A stretch of DNA of 64,000 bases from Byssothecium circinans (Eukaryota > Ascomycota > Dothideomycetes > Pleosporales > Massarinaceae). The notes below the pieces were generated by a model that worked only from the letters and a program-made list of their open reading frames with translations, had not been told where the DNA came from and ran no database searches. The stretch spans positions 63,899 through 127,898 of the forward strand of contig ML976990.1 in assembly GCA_010015675.1 (NCBI GenBank). The letters run 5' to 3'. Numbering within the stretch: the first letter of the stretch is position 1; each line of letters opens with the position of its first letter. Shown one piece after another: positions 47,891 through 58,220 of the stretch. The translations under genes were made by a program, and so were the position numbers.

Positions 47891-49171
47891 ACGTATTCCA
47901 CCACCGAAGCGGCCACACCACCGAAGCGGCCACTTTTCCTTGGCAACACCAACTCACTCAACTGCATCATCATTATCGTCCGCATCGCTATCTGAAAATA
48001 TATACTAAGTACTAGCCTCCGACTTAGAAGAACCCTCTTTATCAGCTTGACAAGTTCTCGCGTTATGCCTAGTCTTACCGCAGTTGCCACAGCGCCGAAT
48101 ACCTGGTTGTCGCGATTGTCGCACCTCGCCCTCACCCTCCACCCTCGCCCTTTTACAGTTTCTGAACCGTTCCTGACGGTTTAGAACTGTTCTAGTCTGC
48201 TGTAGGACTATACTCCATAGTGCCACCCTTCTAAATATACTTGCGTTTGCGTGTTTTACGCTTAGTTATAACTGCAAGTTACTATTTAAGCTCTTTAATG
48301 CGCGACTTTATAAGCGTAGTATAATGCAGCACCAACTTAGTGCCTTTAACGAGGTGCGAAAGCCTATCCTACGCCGTTCGTGGTAACTAGGTAATAAAAT
48401 CACGTACGAACTTTAACTATAACGTTATAATAAATAGCGGGGTGAATGTACTATTTAAATATATACTCTAGATGTCTGTTACCTACTCCTTATCGCCTAG
48501 CTAAACCGTTGTAGGCCTTTTTTACTTCTTTAAACTAGTAACTACTTTTATAGAGCTAATAATACCTATCTAAAAGCTAGTCTTATTGAAGTTATGTATA
48601 TCGTCATCGTGTATGCCGTACTTTGCTTTAGTATCTTACACAAGCTTAAACTACGCGCTAACTACCTTAGGATCTTCCTGTAGTGCCCTCTAACGGTCCT
48701 TTAAACGGTTCTAAACCGTTCGTAACTATTCTAAACGGTTTACGAACCGTGCTGCCTAGTTAAGGCCTACTAGCTCACCACCCTGCTCGCGCAGTAGTTT
48801 ATTCGCCATATCTGACACTTCGCCCAATGTAGGCGCGAATCCTCGCGAATCAAGGTTGAGGATGTATCGGACAAGCGTGTCCTCTTCGGTCGAGGACAGT
48901 TTTGAACAGTTCGGTACTGTTGTTGGTCGAAAGGCGGTTCCGTTAAGGCGTGCAGAGAGTCTCTGATGACGAACGTTAAAAGCCTCAGCAGCGCGTCGGA
49001 GGCTTGTAAATTGGCCTAATTGGTAAGCTTGAAGGGCAAGCTCAATCCTGCCTTCTTGTTAAACAAGTATTGCGTTTGTTGGTCGAGGCATTTCGTGATA
49101 AGTGTGGTGATGGTGTTGCCAAGGAAAAGTGGCCGCTTCGGTGGTGTGGCCGCTTCGGTGGTGGAATACGT
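47891..49171 (-). mobile_element. Shortened pogo-like transposon relic
   Basis: The inverted repeats at about 47891-47953 and 49109-49171 begin acgtattccaccaccgaag and contain a doubled accaccgaagcggcc unit. TA lies on both sides (47889-47890, 49172-49173). The length of 1281 bp is about 570 bp less than the related element at 3462, so it is probably internally deleted. The repeats share the inner block cttttccttggcaacaccaa with that element but differ in the outer half, so they are subfamilies. Confidence 0.85.
47954..49091 (-). pseudogene. Decayed pogo-like transposase
   Basis: From the ATG at 49091 the frame reads MPRPTNAILV, a TAA, then EGRIELALQAYQLGQFTSL, RRAAEAFNVRHQRLS and SRGFAPTLGEVSDMANKLL, matching the copy at 3543. 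The middle is AT-rich and stop-laden. The end has the same zinc-knuckle block (CGNCGKTRHNARTCQADKE) and an acidic tail. Much of the catalytic domain is missing. Confidence 0.8.
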
Positions 49172-49539
49172 TATAGTACAATAAATAAGTTTCGTGGTGG
49201 TTAGCGAGTATTCGTTCGCACACGGTATATTTTTGTGCGTGCGGGGCTGTATCTGCTCTGCACGGGTGTTCGTAATTTTAATGTGGGCAGGTGCTTAAAA
49301 AACTGTTTGTTTGCGCGTGGGGAAGTTAGTGGGCAATATTCAGTGCATATGTATGTGTGCAGCGTCGTCCGATGTTTGCCACCTACAAGAAATGTGACGT
49401 GTATGAATGTACGACGTTATCAGGCACTCCTAACAGTACGATTGGAAAGCGCACTGGATCAAAAAGCAACAACATCTCATTATCTCTACAAACCAACACC
49501 TCGTCCAGTCCTTCCCATGGATCTCCCCATAACGCCGCA
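49172..49539. other. Short gap
   Basis: Flank between the pogo relic and the 3' end of the oxygenase gene. Nothing recognised. Confidence 0.4.
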
Positions 49540-50622
49540 TCAATAAAAGTTCCCTACCACCTTCCCCATCAAATGCTCCCCATACACGACCTCCCGTCCC
49601 TTCACCCCGCCACCACTCCTCTCCACACACTTCCCCAAGGGCCTAACCACCGCCTCAAAATTCGGTTCATAAAAGAACGGCACACTAACTCTATATCCTT
49701 CTCCTCGATGAATCACCCTATGCCTCGTACTTTTCCACAAACCATGCGTCCACCGCTCAATCATATCGCCGATATTGACGACGAAGTGGCCAGGGATAGG
49801 ATCAGCATTGATCCAGGTTTTGCCATCTTTGTGAAGAGCTTGGAGTGCACCTGGGGTGGAGTCGGCGAGGAGAAGAGTCACGCAGCCGTAATCTGAGTGC
49901 TCGCCGCAGGAGAAAGATGAGTCGGATGCGGAGGTGTCGATGGGCGTGTCAAGCTTAGGATACCCGATTAGTCGCATTACCCAGAATGAACGGTCTGTGT
50001 TGCGGACGAAGATCTCGGAATCTTCTGTGCCGGGGGAGTTGGCGGCTGTTGAATCTGGTGCTGGAAGGTCGAGAGCTTGGCCCATGGCGCGCACTAGGGC
50101 TTCGCCAACGTGTTGAAGTTGAGTGATGTAGTGGAGATACACTTCATTCAGCTTTTTTGGCTCTTCTGGCCATAAGTTTGGTCCTTGAAGTGTCTTAAAA
50201 GTCCCTGGCCCACCATCACCCGTCTCTTTCTGCGCATGATCCCACTCCCTGTACAAATCAATTGCTTCATGCATATCACGCTTACCCGCCGTCACGTTCT
50301 CGCCCATACTTTGATATCCTCTTGCGCCATCACCGCCTTCAGGTCCGCCTGCAGGGTGGCGCTTGATCTTGTTCTTTTCATCGACTGGAAGGGCAAAAAA
50401 GCTTCGGGCAAGCGAGATTACTTCATCTAGTCTCGATGTAGGGATTCCGTGACCGGTAAGGTAAAAGAATCCGTAATCAGTACATGCGCGATTTATCGCT
50501 GATGATGTAACTTGTTGAGCTTGAGGTGTTGATGAGTGCTTGAGGAAGGGCGAGAGGTCAATTATGGGAAGGGTACTGGTGCCACCGGGGCTGGTTGTGT
50601 CGTCTGAGTAGGCGGAGGTCAT
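49540..50622 (-). CDS. 2-oxoglutarate/Fe(II) oxygenase, isopenicillin-N-synthase-like
   Basis: Single exon of 360 residues, starting MTSAYSDDTTSPGG with the usual LPIIDLSPFL opening. The DIOX_N region includes DYGFFYLTGHGIP and KNKIKRHPAGG. Iron ligands are His and Asp in GEHSDYGCVTLL (about residue 241) and His in STRHRVIH (about 298). The 2-oxoglutarate Arg lies in YRVSVPFFYEP (R-x-S). All catalytic residues are present, so the enzyme should be active. The substrate cannot be told; fungal relatives act in secondary metabolism or in general oxidation, and no cluster surrounds it. Confidence 0.9.
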   Translation of the reverse strand: MTSAYSDDTTSPGGTSTLPIIDLSPFLKHSSTPQAQQVTSSAINRACTDYGFFYLTGHGIPTSRLDEVISLARSFFALPVDEKNKIKRHPAGGPEGGDGARGYQSMGENVTAGKRDMHEAIDLYREWDHAQKETGDGGPGTFKTLQGPNLWPEEPKKLNEVYLHYITQLQHVGEALVRAMGQALDLPAPDSTAANSPGTEDSEIFVRNTDRSFWVMRLIGYPKLDTPIDTSASDSSFSCGEHSDYGCVTLLLADSTPGALQALHKDGKTWINADPIPGHFVVNIGDMIERWTHGLWKSTRHRVIHRGEGYRVSVPFFYEPNFEAVVRPLGKCVERSGGGVKGREVVYGEHLMGKVVGNFY

Positions 50623-51250
50623 GATGCTATCAAAAACACGGTCCTTTTCGTATAATCCGTATTCTCACACCTCTAATGGGCGAAAACTATCGCCGTTCTT
50701 TTGGTAGTTGTAACTGTCTGCGACTTGCTAAAAACCTGCGATAGTAGGGCTTTAGACAGAAAGCCTCGAGCTTCAAGCTACGCAAATATGGCTCACCTAA
50801 AGGATTTTCATGGCCACTTTGTATATGAAGCTCTTCTTAAAGTGTGTCGGAAGTGGTGTTGTAACGTGCTGTGCACCGTGTGAAGTTGAGGTGTGTCGGA
50901 TACACTTTCCGAATATAGACTAGCACTTGAGTATACAAAGTGCGTCCGAGGTCCTCATGATCCACCTGGGCAGTCCCATGTCGACCACATTGATCTACCT
51001 GTGTTTAGACCCGTCTTGAAAACGTGGTTGTGAGAAAGGAAGAGCCCGAATCAACTTTGAAATCCAGTGCACAACAGATTGGCCATTTCCCAGTTGATGA
51101 CCGAAGTCTACCAATTATATAAAATGCTAATCACTTTTTGGTCCCGTCTTTCAAGCGTGCCATGGCCTGTCCATGAATGCTAGTTGGCCCAGTACATCCC
51201 TTGAACTTTCAAATTGACGTGGTATCATGCCCCGATCTTTTAGGTGCCGC
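50623..51250. other. Gap between two minus-strand genes
   Basis: Promoter of the oxygenase and 3' flank of the next gene. Nothing recognised. Confidence 0.4.
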
Positions 51251-52744
51251 TTACATTATGACCTCGTTCGACACATCCTATGGACGCGGTTAGCTGTGAA
51301 CGTTCAATACAATTCGAGGGCGACTTACCCTCTTGAGCTCCTTGTACGGCAAGCAGACGCAGTTCTGCACGCGTACTTCATCGGCAACACCACACTCCTT
51401 ACCAAGAATGGTGATGCTCTGTACCTTGACACCGTTCTTGACGATGCTCGTGCTGTGGCTAGTGATGGGTGTAGGAGTACCCTCGACACGAGCCCAGGCG
51501 CCAACCTTGCTCTTCCAACCGACGATAGCGTACATGACGCATGCATCGTGTTTGATCTCGGAGTCCTCGAGGACGATGGTCTCCTTAATACGCACACCGG
51601 CACCAACATGGACACGAGGTCCAATAGAAACGTTGGGACCAAGCTTGGCTGTGGGATCGACGGTCGCCGAGGGGTGGATGTAGACAGGTGGGAGGATGTT
51701 GGCTGAAGGCTTAGCAAGCTCCTCGGATTGAGCCTGGAAAGCCTTCATGAGATACAGGGCGTTGGCTGGCACAGCGGACCCAGCAGTCTTGATCTGTCGC
51801 CAGAAGTCCTTGGACTCCAGAACGAAGAACTGCCTGCTGTCCGCAATGTCGGACAGAACGTCCTGCTCTAAACGAATGACTGCGCTTTCTCTGTCCTCAT
51901 CCTCCTCGTCTTGACCCTCGTAGAAAGACGACTCGAGGTTCTCGGAAGATGGGTAGGAAACCAAGCGGGGTCGCTCAGTGCGTCGCTTCATCGCACTACG
52001 AATGGCGGGGAAGATGCACTCGGTCGCAAACAGGTATACTCCACAGTTGATGAGGTTGGAAATGTGACCCTCAGGCTTCTCAACGTAGTGAAGAACGCGC
52101 TTTGTGTGGGCGTCTGATACTATGCAGCCGAAGTTGTTGGCAGACTCATTCGCAACTCGGGTGCCCAACATCACGGCCTCTGCATCCTTGTCCTCAAACA
52201 GCCTGAGCATCTCATTGAGAGGGAACGAAGAGCAGACATCTGCGTTGAGCACAAAGAAACGCTCTGGCTTTCCCTTCAATATGACATCTCGGAAATGGTA
52301 TAGACCTCCCGCAGTGCCCAATGCCTGGTATTCTCGGAGGTACTTCACGCTCAGCTGTGGAAAAGCGGTCGAGATGTAGTTGATGAAGGGCTGGAAGACG
52401 GATTCTTCGTAGTAGCCGATAACGAAGACTTCTTTGATCTCGGGGACGCTGGCAATGGCGCGGAAGCAATGCTCAATGATTGGGTGGCCGGCGACAGGGA
52501 AGAGGGGCTATTCAATGGTTAGCGACAGTGAATTGACTATTTAGATGAGAAATGCAACAAACCTTGGGAAGTTCCATAGACAGAGGCCTAAATCTCGTGC
52601 CTCGGGACGGTCCGCCGACCTGGAATTATTAGTACTCATGCTAATGCGGGTGAATTGAGGCTCAAATACCAAAATCACGGCTTTGGTGGAGGGGGCCGAC
52701 CCGCCTTTCGACCTGACGGCGAGTGACGGTGGTTGTAAGCTCAT
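51251..52744 (-). CDS. GDP-mannose pyrophosphorylase A-like protein
   Basis: Exons 52744-52670, 52619-52563, 52507-51329 and 51277-51251 (nine codons) give 445 residues. The nucleotidyltransferase start is split by introns (KAVILVGGPSRGTRFRPLSM), then ELPKPLFPVAGHPIIEHC, LGTAGGLYHFRDVI, FFVLNADVCSSFPL and NFGCIVSD..YVEKPEGHISNLINCGVYL. The C-terminal left-handed beta-helix has hexapeptide repeats (IHPSATVDPTAKLGPNVSIG). The last tiny exon restores the usual LPYKELKRDVSNEVIM end. It is similar to GMPPA, the regulatory or second mannose-1-phosphate guanylyltransferase subunit that supplies GDP-mannose for glycosylation and cell wall. An insert of about 30 acidic residues (FYEGQDEEDEDRES) lies in the middle. 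Confidence 0.9.
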
Positions 52745-53319
52745 GTTGGTGATTTATGTGTAGTTTTGGGGATGAGAATAGAATAGAAGAATTCCTCGGT
52801 GAGAGCAGGAGGAACAGATTTCCAGTCGTCGATGTGGACAGCTGGTGCTGGTGTGGTGGACCCTGAGATCCAATAGTCCGCCGCGTGGGCGGTCAATGTC
52901 TTGGCATTCCCGAGTCCGCGTGCCCCTCAACGTCACCTCATCATCGCATCCTGACAATTGCCCGTGCGCAGAGGGAAACTCAGCGATTTCCCTGGTGAGG
53001 AGCAATTTTGATTATTCATGTGGCTTCTGTTTCAGATGGAATGCGCGAAGTGTTGCCGCCCGACAAGCCGAACCTGATTTAAATTTTCTCATGAGCATGG
53101 CGTCTCATGCTTCTTTTTATTAAGCTACGTTCTTAGTTTCGATGACCACTCCTATACCCAGTCTCAATTTCTCGAATTGTTGTTGTTAAGCTAAGCCCTC
53201 GCTTTTGATGAACATCAGGCCCCTATACCCAGTCCCTGTTTCTCGAAATGCTATTGTTTATCCTCACCATGCGATATTACTGACGGATGTTCAATATATC
53301 CTTTTTAATTCAATTTCAT
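52745..53319. other. Gap
   Basis: Promoter of the GMPPA-like gene and 3' flank of the next gene. Short ORFs here have no domain. Two diverged copies of ccctatacccagtc/cctatacccagtct lie near 53152 and 53221. Confidence 0.4.
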
Positions 53320-54082
53320 CTATATATCCCCCATTCCCTCCAACAACTCATCAATCACCCCAGAGATATCCTCTAACCGGATCTCTGTCCCACCCCACGC
53401 CTTGACAGCTCTCACAACCAGCGGCTTGATCACCGTGGCCTGGCCTACCGTCATGTCTGAAAGGAGATCCACCATTTGGTAGAGCCTCAGAGTCTCGTGC
53501 ACAAGATCCCGCGGTTGTATATTCTCCGGAAACCCAAACAATTGGTCGAGGCTCAACCCCCAATTGTCCTAGATGATTTGCAGGTGACCCTCAGGTGATA
53601 GTCCCGTAAAAGTCGAGTTCTGGACATCACTCTTTATTGTATTGATCTCAGTAAAATTTACGGGCACGCGAAGGAGGTTCCTGTCGCGTGGAGGGTCGTT
53701 GCGGCGCATTTCGGTCATTGCCTGACACCGTTGAGAGCAGTTCTGAATGTGGGTCTAGGTTAATCAACCTTAGTCGCTACTTTTTTGTCGGAAAGCTGCT
53801 TACATCCCACTCAGGGTAACACCTGATGACTCGGAACGAAGACTCGGCCCGGACAGTTTCCATAATGTCTTCTGCGACCAGGATCCGTTGCCGGTCTCGT
53901 ACTTGGTTGAAGTCGTAGAGCCGACGACCTTCGGTATCCCACGACCAAGCAGCCTCCAAGGTCCCGAAGGCGGCTCGCAGGTTTTCGCGGTTCTGTTCGA
54001 AGGTCGCTGAAGGTGTGATCTGGAAGTTATTGATGGTCTTGTTCAGCGCGGGGCAATAGACTTGGACGGTTTTAGCTGCCAT
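53320..54082 (-). pseudogene. Small ubiquitin-fold/doublecortin-like gene with nonsense codon
   Basis: Exons 54082-53804 and 53742-53320 join in frame (donor gtaagc, acceptor attcag); 234 codons. The N-terminal 75 residues (VQVYCPALNKTINNFQITPS then GRRLYDFNQVRDRQRILVAED) resemble a ubiquitin-fold or doublecortin-like domain; this is a shape-level impression only. The second exon is helical. TAG at 53569-53571 interrupts it between HLQII and DNWGLSLDQLFGF; CAG-to-TAG would explain it. The 78 codons after the stop remain open and well-formed, so the break is recent, or a sequence error. Confidence 0.55.
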
Positions 54083-54782
54083 TGCTATCTATATGGAGAC
54101 TGTAGAAGGCTAGCAGGCATGGATGAAGTCATGGGATATATCTTCTGGTATATCGGTGTCTGTGTCGTATAATAGAGGCTTGGGCAAGGTATACATTGTG
54201 GGTGTTTATGTGGTTACTACTTGCGCTAGAAAAGTGGCGTTTGTGCAGGTCTTTCGGTGACGGGAGGTCTACGATATGAAGAGGAGTGATGAGTGCTCTT
54301 TACTAGCCGTTCAAAGTACTTCCCATCGTAGAGCACCTCTATTAGAGGCGTTGACTTAGCTTTATAAGGAATTTTTGGTGCGTGTTGTCTGCTGCACCTG
54401 CTCGTAGACAATCGATTAGTCACTTGATCATGGAGTATATTTGCGCGTGACGAGAAGCCTACGGTGAGTTAGGATTATGTTAAAGTAATGAGATCACTTG
54501 CGGTAAACTAATGCATTCCGCCTCCTCGTAAACTTAGAGTATGTTGAGGACAAACTAGATCAATTGTCAAACGGTTTTGAGAGCCGAGCAAACGCAGCAG
54601 GAGCAAGGTACTTAATGACACAATGTACATGGACATAGAACCATTATACGCAATTGCTTTACGGCCATTCACACATATCTTCCCACCCCATAATTGTACA
54701 TGCAATTGTTCGAGCCTGGCTCAGTTAAAGTGCGTCAGAACAGAGCCGTGAGACCCCTCAGCTCTGACATATACGTCTCAAA
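54083..54782. other. Gap
   Basis: AT-moderate intergenic sequence between the broken small gene and COQ5. Nothing recognised. Confidence 0.4.
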
Positions 54783-55798
54783 TTACGCAGGCTTCACACC
54801 TTTGTGTATCGCCGCAATGCCTCCAGTCAGATCCTCCCAACCTTGCCCCGGCACAAGGAACCCAGCATCCTTAATCATGTCCCTGAACTCTGTTTGACTC
54901 GGGAACCGCTCAATGCTCTCGACCAGATACTGATAACTGTCCCTATCACCCGCCACCAGCTGTCCAATCAGAGGTATTGCGCTGAAGCTCCACCTCTTGT
55001 ACACGGCGTCGAAGGCCGCGTTATTCACCTTGGAAAATTCGAGACAGGCAAACACGCCACCTGGCTTCAACACACGATACGCTTCCCGAATCGCAGCGTC
55101 CTTGTGTGTGAAATTCCTGATCCCAAAAGCAACGGTATACAGGTCAATGCTGGAGTCCGGAATCATATCCAGCCTCTCCGCATTCGCCTCCACAAAGTTG
55201 AGCCGTGAGGAGCGCGCATATGGTGTTTCGAGCGCTCGTTTCCTGCCCTCTGCCAGCATCTCTGGGTTGATATCCGCGACCGTGACTTTTGTGTGGGCGT
55301 CATTATTGATCGTCGATGCGTGGTCCAGCATTCGGAATGCGATATCGCCCGTTCCGCCCGCGATGTCTAGGATGTTCCAGCCTTTCTCTTGCGAATCTCT
55401 CGACGTGAGCGGATTGCGGCCGGGGTTCAAGTTTCGCACGAAGTGGTCTTTCCAAAGGCGGTGGATACCGAGGGACATGAGGTCGTTCATAGTGTCGTAC
55501 GAGGAGGCGACGGAGGAGAAGACGGCGCCGACTGTTTCAATTAGACGCTTTCCTCAGTACTGTTGAAAATACGATCGGGAGTACCTTTCTGTTCTTTCAG
55601 TGCCTCTGCAACCGTCTCAAAGCCGAAATGGGTGGTGCCCGGCGCGTCTCGCGAGCTTTTCGGCGGCGTTTGCTGCTGTCCATACTTCACCGAGCAGGAG
55701 AAGCATCTGTACTGTTCCCTTCCCACATTCCTCGTACCCCGCTTACCCCCGGCAAGCAATTGCCTCCTGAATAGCACACGAGCAAATTGTGCATTCAT
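54783..55798 (-). CDS. COQ5: COQ5: 2-methoxy-6-polyprenyl-1,4-benzoquinol methylase
   Basis: Exons 55798-55585 and 55531-54783 give 320 residues. A basic presequence (MNAQFARVLFRRQLLAGGKR) suggests mitochondrial import. The methyltransferase follows: GFETVAEALKEQK, then after the intron VGAVFSSVASSYDTMNDLMS, motif I ILDIAGGTGDIAFRML, TVADINPEMLAEGR, and the UbiE signatures FGIRNFTHKDAAI and VLKPGGVFACLEFSK. It performs C-methylation in ubiquinone synthesis at the inner membrane. It is divergent from BCKDH E1-alpha across 651 bp. Confidence 0.95.
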
Positions 55799-56449
55799 GA
55801 TTGCCCCAGATTGAAGGCAGGTGATGAAGTCCAAAAGACCCAGTCGGCTTGGCGCGAAGATGGATGCCGCGCTGACACGTGCGACGCTATACTCGAAGCA
55901 CTCTAGCGGAGATCAAATAGGGCTGATTCAGCTTGTGTGCTTTGCTTTTCTTTTCAACGACACAAGGGAACTTTGCTTGCGTTTGCATTGAGACCAAAGC
56001 TCTTCCCGGGAACATTGACTACGAGCTTTTTGACTTGCAAGAGGATTAAAGACAGTTCCCAACAATACCAAGCCAACAGAATTCTTAGTCTAATGCCATC
56101 CCATTACATGCAGTGAGGCTCAATCTAAACATGCCATCATTCTAAATGAGTGGCGAGGTCTCAGAAGTTGAAAGATGAGCTAATCCCAAGGAGGATCCCA
56201 TGCGATTTTGATGTAGACATGTTCAGTGACCAATATGTACTCTTCATGATCAGTCATGGGAACTATGCGGCCGAAGACGCAGGGACGTTGTTGTTCCACG
56301 CTGAGTGCCAAGTCTGACGTTTAGGCCGAGCGCCGCGGTTTGCTATGCCGATCATACTACACCGCGACTAACCGATCTTCATTGAACTTCGGTTTCCCCG
56401 GATTCTGATACCCCACACGCGTCGCTACGATTTCTATTTCTTTTCAGCA
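55799..56449. promoter_or_regulatory. Divergent intergenic region COQ5/BCKDH E1-alpha
   Basis: 651 bases between two head-to-head mitochondrial genes, a candidate shared promoter. No specific site is claimed. Confidence 0.4.
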
Positions 56450-57999
56450 ATGTCGTTACGTACTAGGTACCATAGATTATGTGCTCAAGCGCTCAAAAGC
56501 TCCTCCGTTCGTCCCAATGCCTTTCAACCCTGCAACAAAGTAATACCGGCCTGGCAGCAAGGCCGAGCTGTAGCGTCGACACCGAATGCTGAGAAGTAAG
56601 TGAGGATGTACCGTTTTTGAACGAAAGCATGCTAAATAAGTGCTCAGAGTTCTATTCCCCGGTGCCTTGAACAGCGAATTCACAAACACGCTCGAGTTCC
56701 TCCGACCGTCGACAAAGAAAGCGATCTCGACCTACCGTGTGGTGGATCAGTACGGTGAAGTAATAGATAAAGAGGTTGGAGTAGACACGGAAGATGGCGA
56801 GGCGTTGGAGCTATATAAGAACATGGTCTGCTGTACGTTGTTGCACAGCTCTAGTTCAGGACTATCAACTCATGTGTGTCCAGTAAGCATCATGGACCTC
56901 CTCATGTTTGAGGCACAACGACAAGGTCGGCTGAGCTTCTACATGGTACGACCTTCTACCTCAGATGAGATATATGGAAGGATATTCACGGATATAGGTC
57001 TCTGCTGGCGAAGAAGGCATCTCCATCGGCTCCGCCAGCGCGCTCCACCCCACCGACGTAATCTTCTGCCAATACCGCGAATCAGGCGTCTATCTCCAAC
57101 GCGGCTTCACTCTCGATGACTTCATGAACCAACTTTTCTCAAATGCAAAAGACTGCGGTCTAGGCCGCAACATGCCCGTCCACTACGGTAGCAAAGAACT
57201 AAACATCCACACCATTTCCTCCACCCTCGCGACGCAAATCCCCCACGCCGCTGGCGCTGCCTACGCACTCAAGCTCCAAAACTCGCAGAACCCGGAGGTC
57301 GAACCACGGATAGCGGTTTGCTACTTTGGCGAGGGTGCAGCGAGTGAGGGTGACTTTCATGCAGCGTTGAATATCGCGGCGACGAGACAGGTTCCCGCGA
57401 TTTTTATTTGCAGAAACAATGGGTATGCAATTTCTACACCGACGAGCGATCAGTATCGCGGGGACGGCATTGCATCACGCGGCGCTGGGTATGGCATCGC
57501 TACGCTACGCGTAGATGGCAATGATATTTTCGCCGTCCGCCGCGCCACAAAGCAGGCTCGACGTCTCGTCCTCGAAAACGGTGGTCAGCCCGTTCTCATT
57601 GAAATGATGGCCTACCGCGTCGGACACCACAGCACGTCGGACGACTCCTTCGCGTACCGTCAGAAGGTTGAAGTTGAGGACTGGAAGCGTCGCGATAACC
57701 CCATCACGAGGCTGAGGAAATGGTTAGAGGGAAGGAATTTGTGGGACGAGGATAAGGAACGGGGGTTGAGAAGTCGAACGAGGAAGGAGATCTTGGCGGC
57801 ATTTGACCGTGCGGAAAAGCAGAAGAAACCCGCGATCAAAAATGCGTTTGGGGACGTTTGGGAGGAGTTGACCGAGGAGCAGAGAGGGCATGTGGAGGAA
57901 TTGAGGGATATTCTGAGGAGGTACCCAAATGAATACGATGTTGATCAATATGAGGGCGGGGTTGCGTCACTCAATGAGCTGCTGGCGAAGAAGTCATAG
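56450..57999 (+). CDS. BCKDHA: Branched-chain 2-oxoacid dehydrogenase E1-alpha
   Basis: Exons 56450-56595, 56648-56832, 56884-56945 and 56998-57999 give 464 residues. The mitochondrial leader MSLRTRYHRLCAQALKSSS is followed by STYRVVDQYGEVID and MDLLMFEAQRQGRLSFYM|VSAGEEG. The thiamine-diphosphate motif is FGEGAASEGDFHAALN (about residue 241) closing with FICRNNGYAIST. The phosphorylation-loop region YRVGHHSTSDDSFAY is intact. It decarboxylates Leu/Ile/Val-derived 2-oxoacids with E1-beta. No E1-beta is in the window. Confidence 0.95.
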
Positions 58000-58220
58000 A
58001 GAAATAAGAAAAGGGATATTGCTACTGACTGTCCCATAATACGAAGAGCCTTTACAGACTTTCCCATCTTACATGAGACATAATAATATGAACCCTAAAA
58101 CTAATGTCATAGTACTGCTCTACGGAAGCTTTTCTTAATCCAACAATAAGAGAACCTACTATATACCATAATACCATACAAGCGATTATACTTACACGAC
58201 ACCCCATATCAAATAACCAC

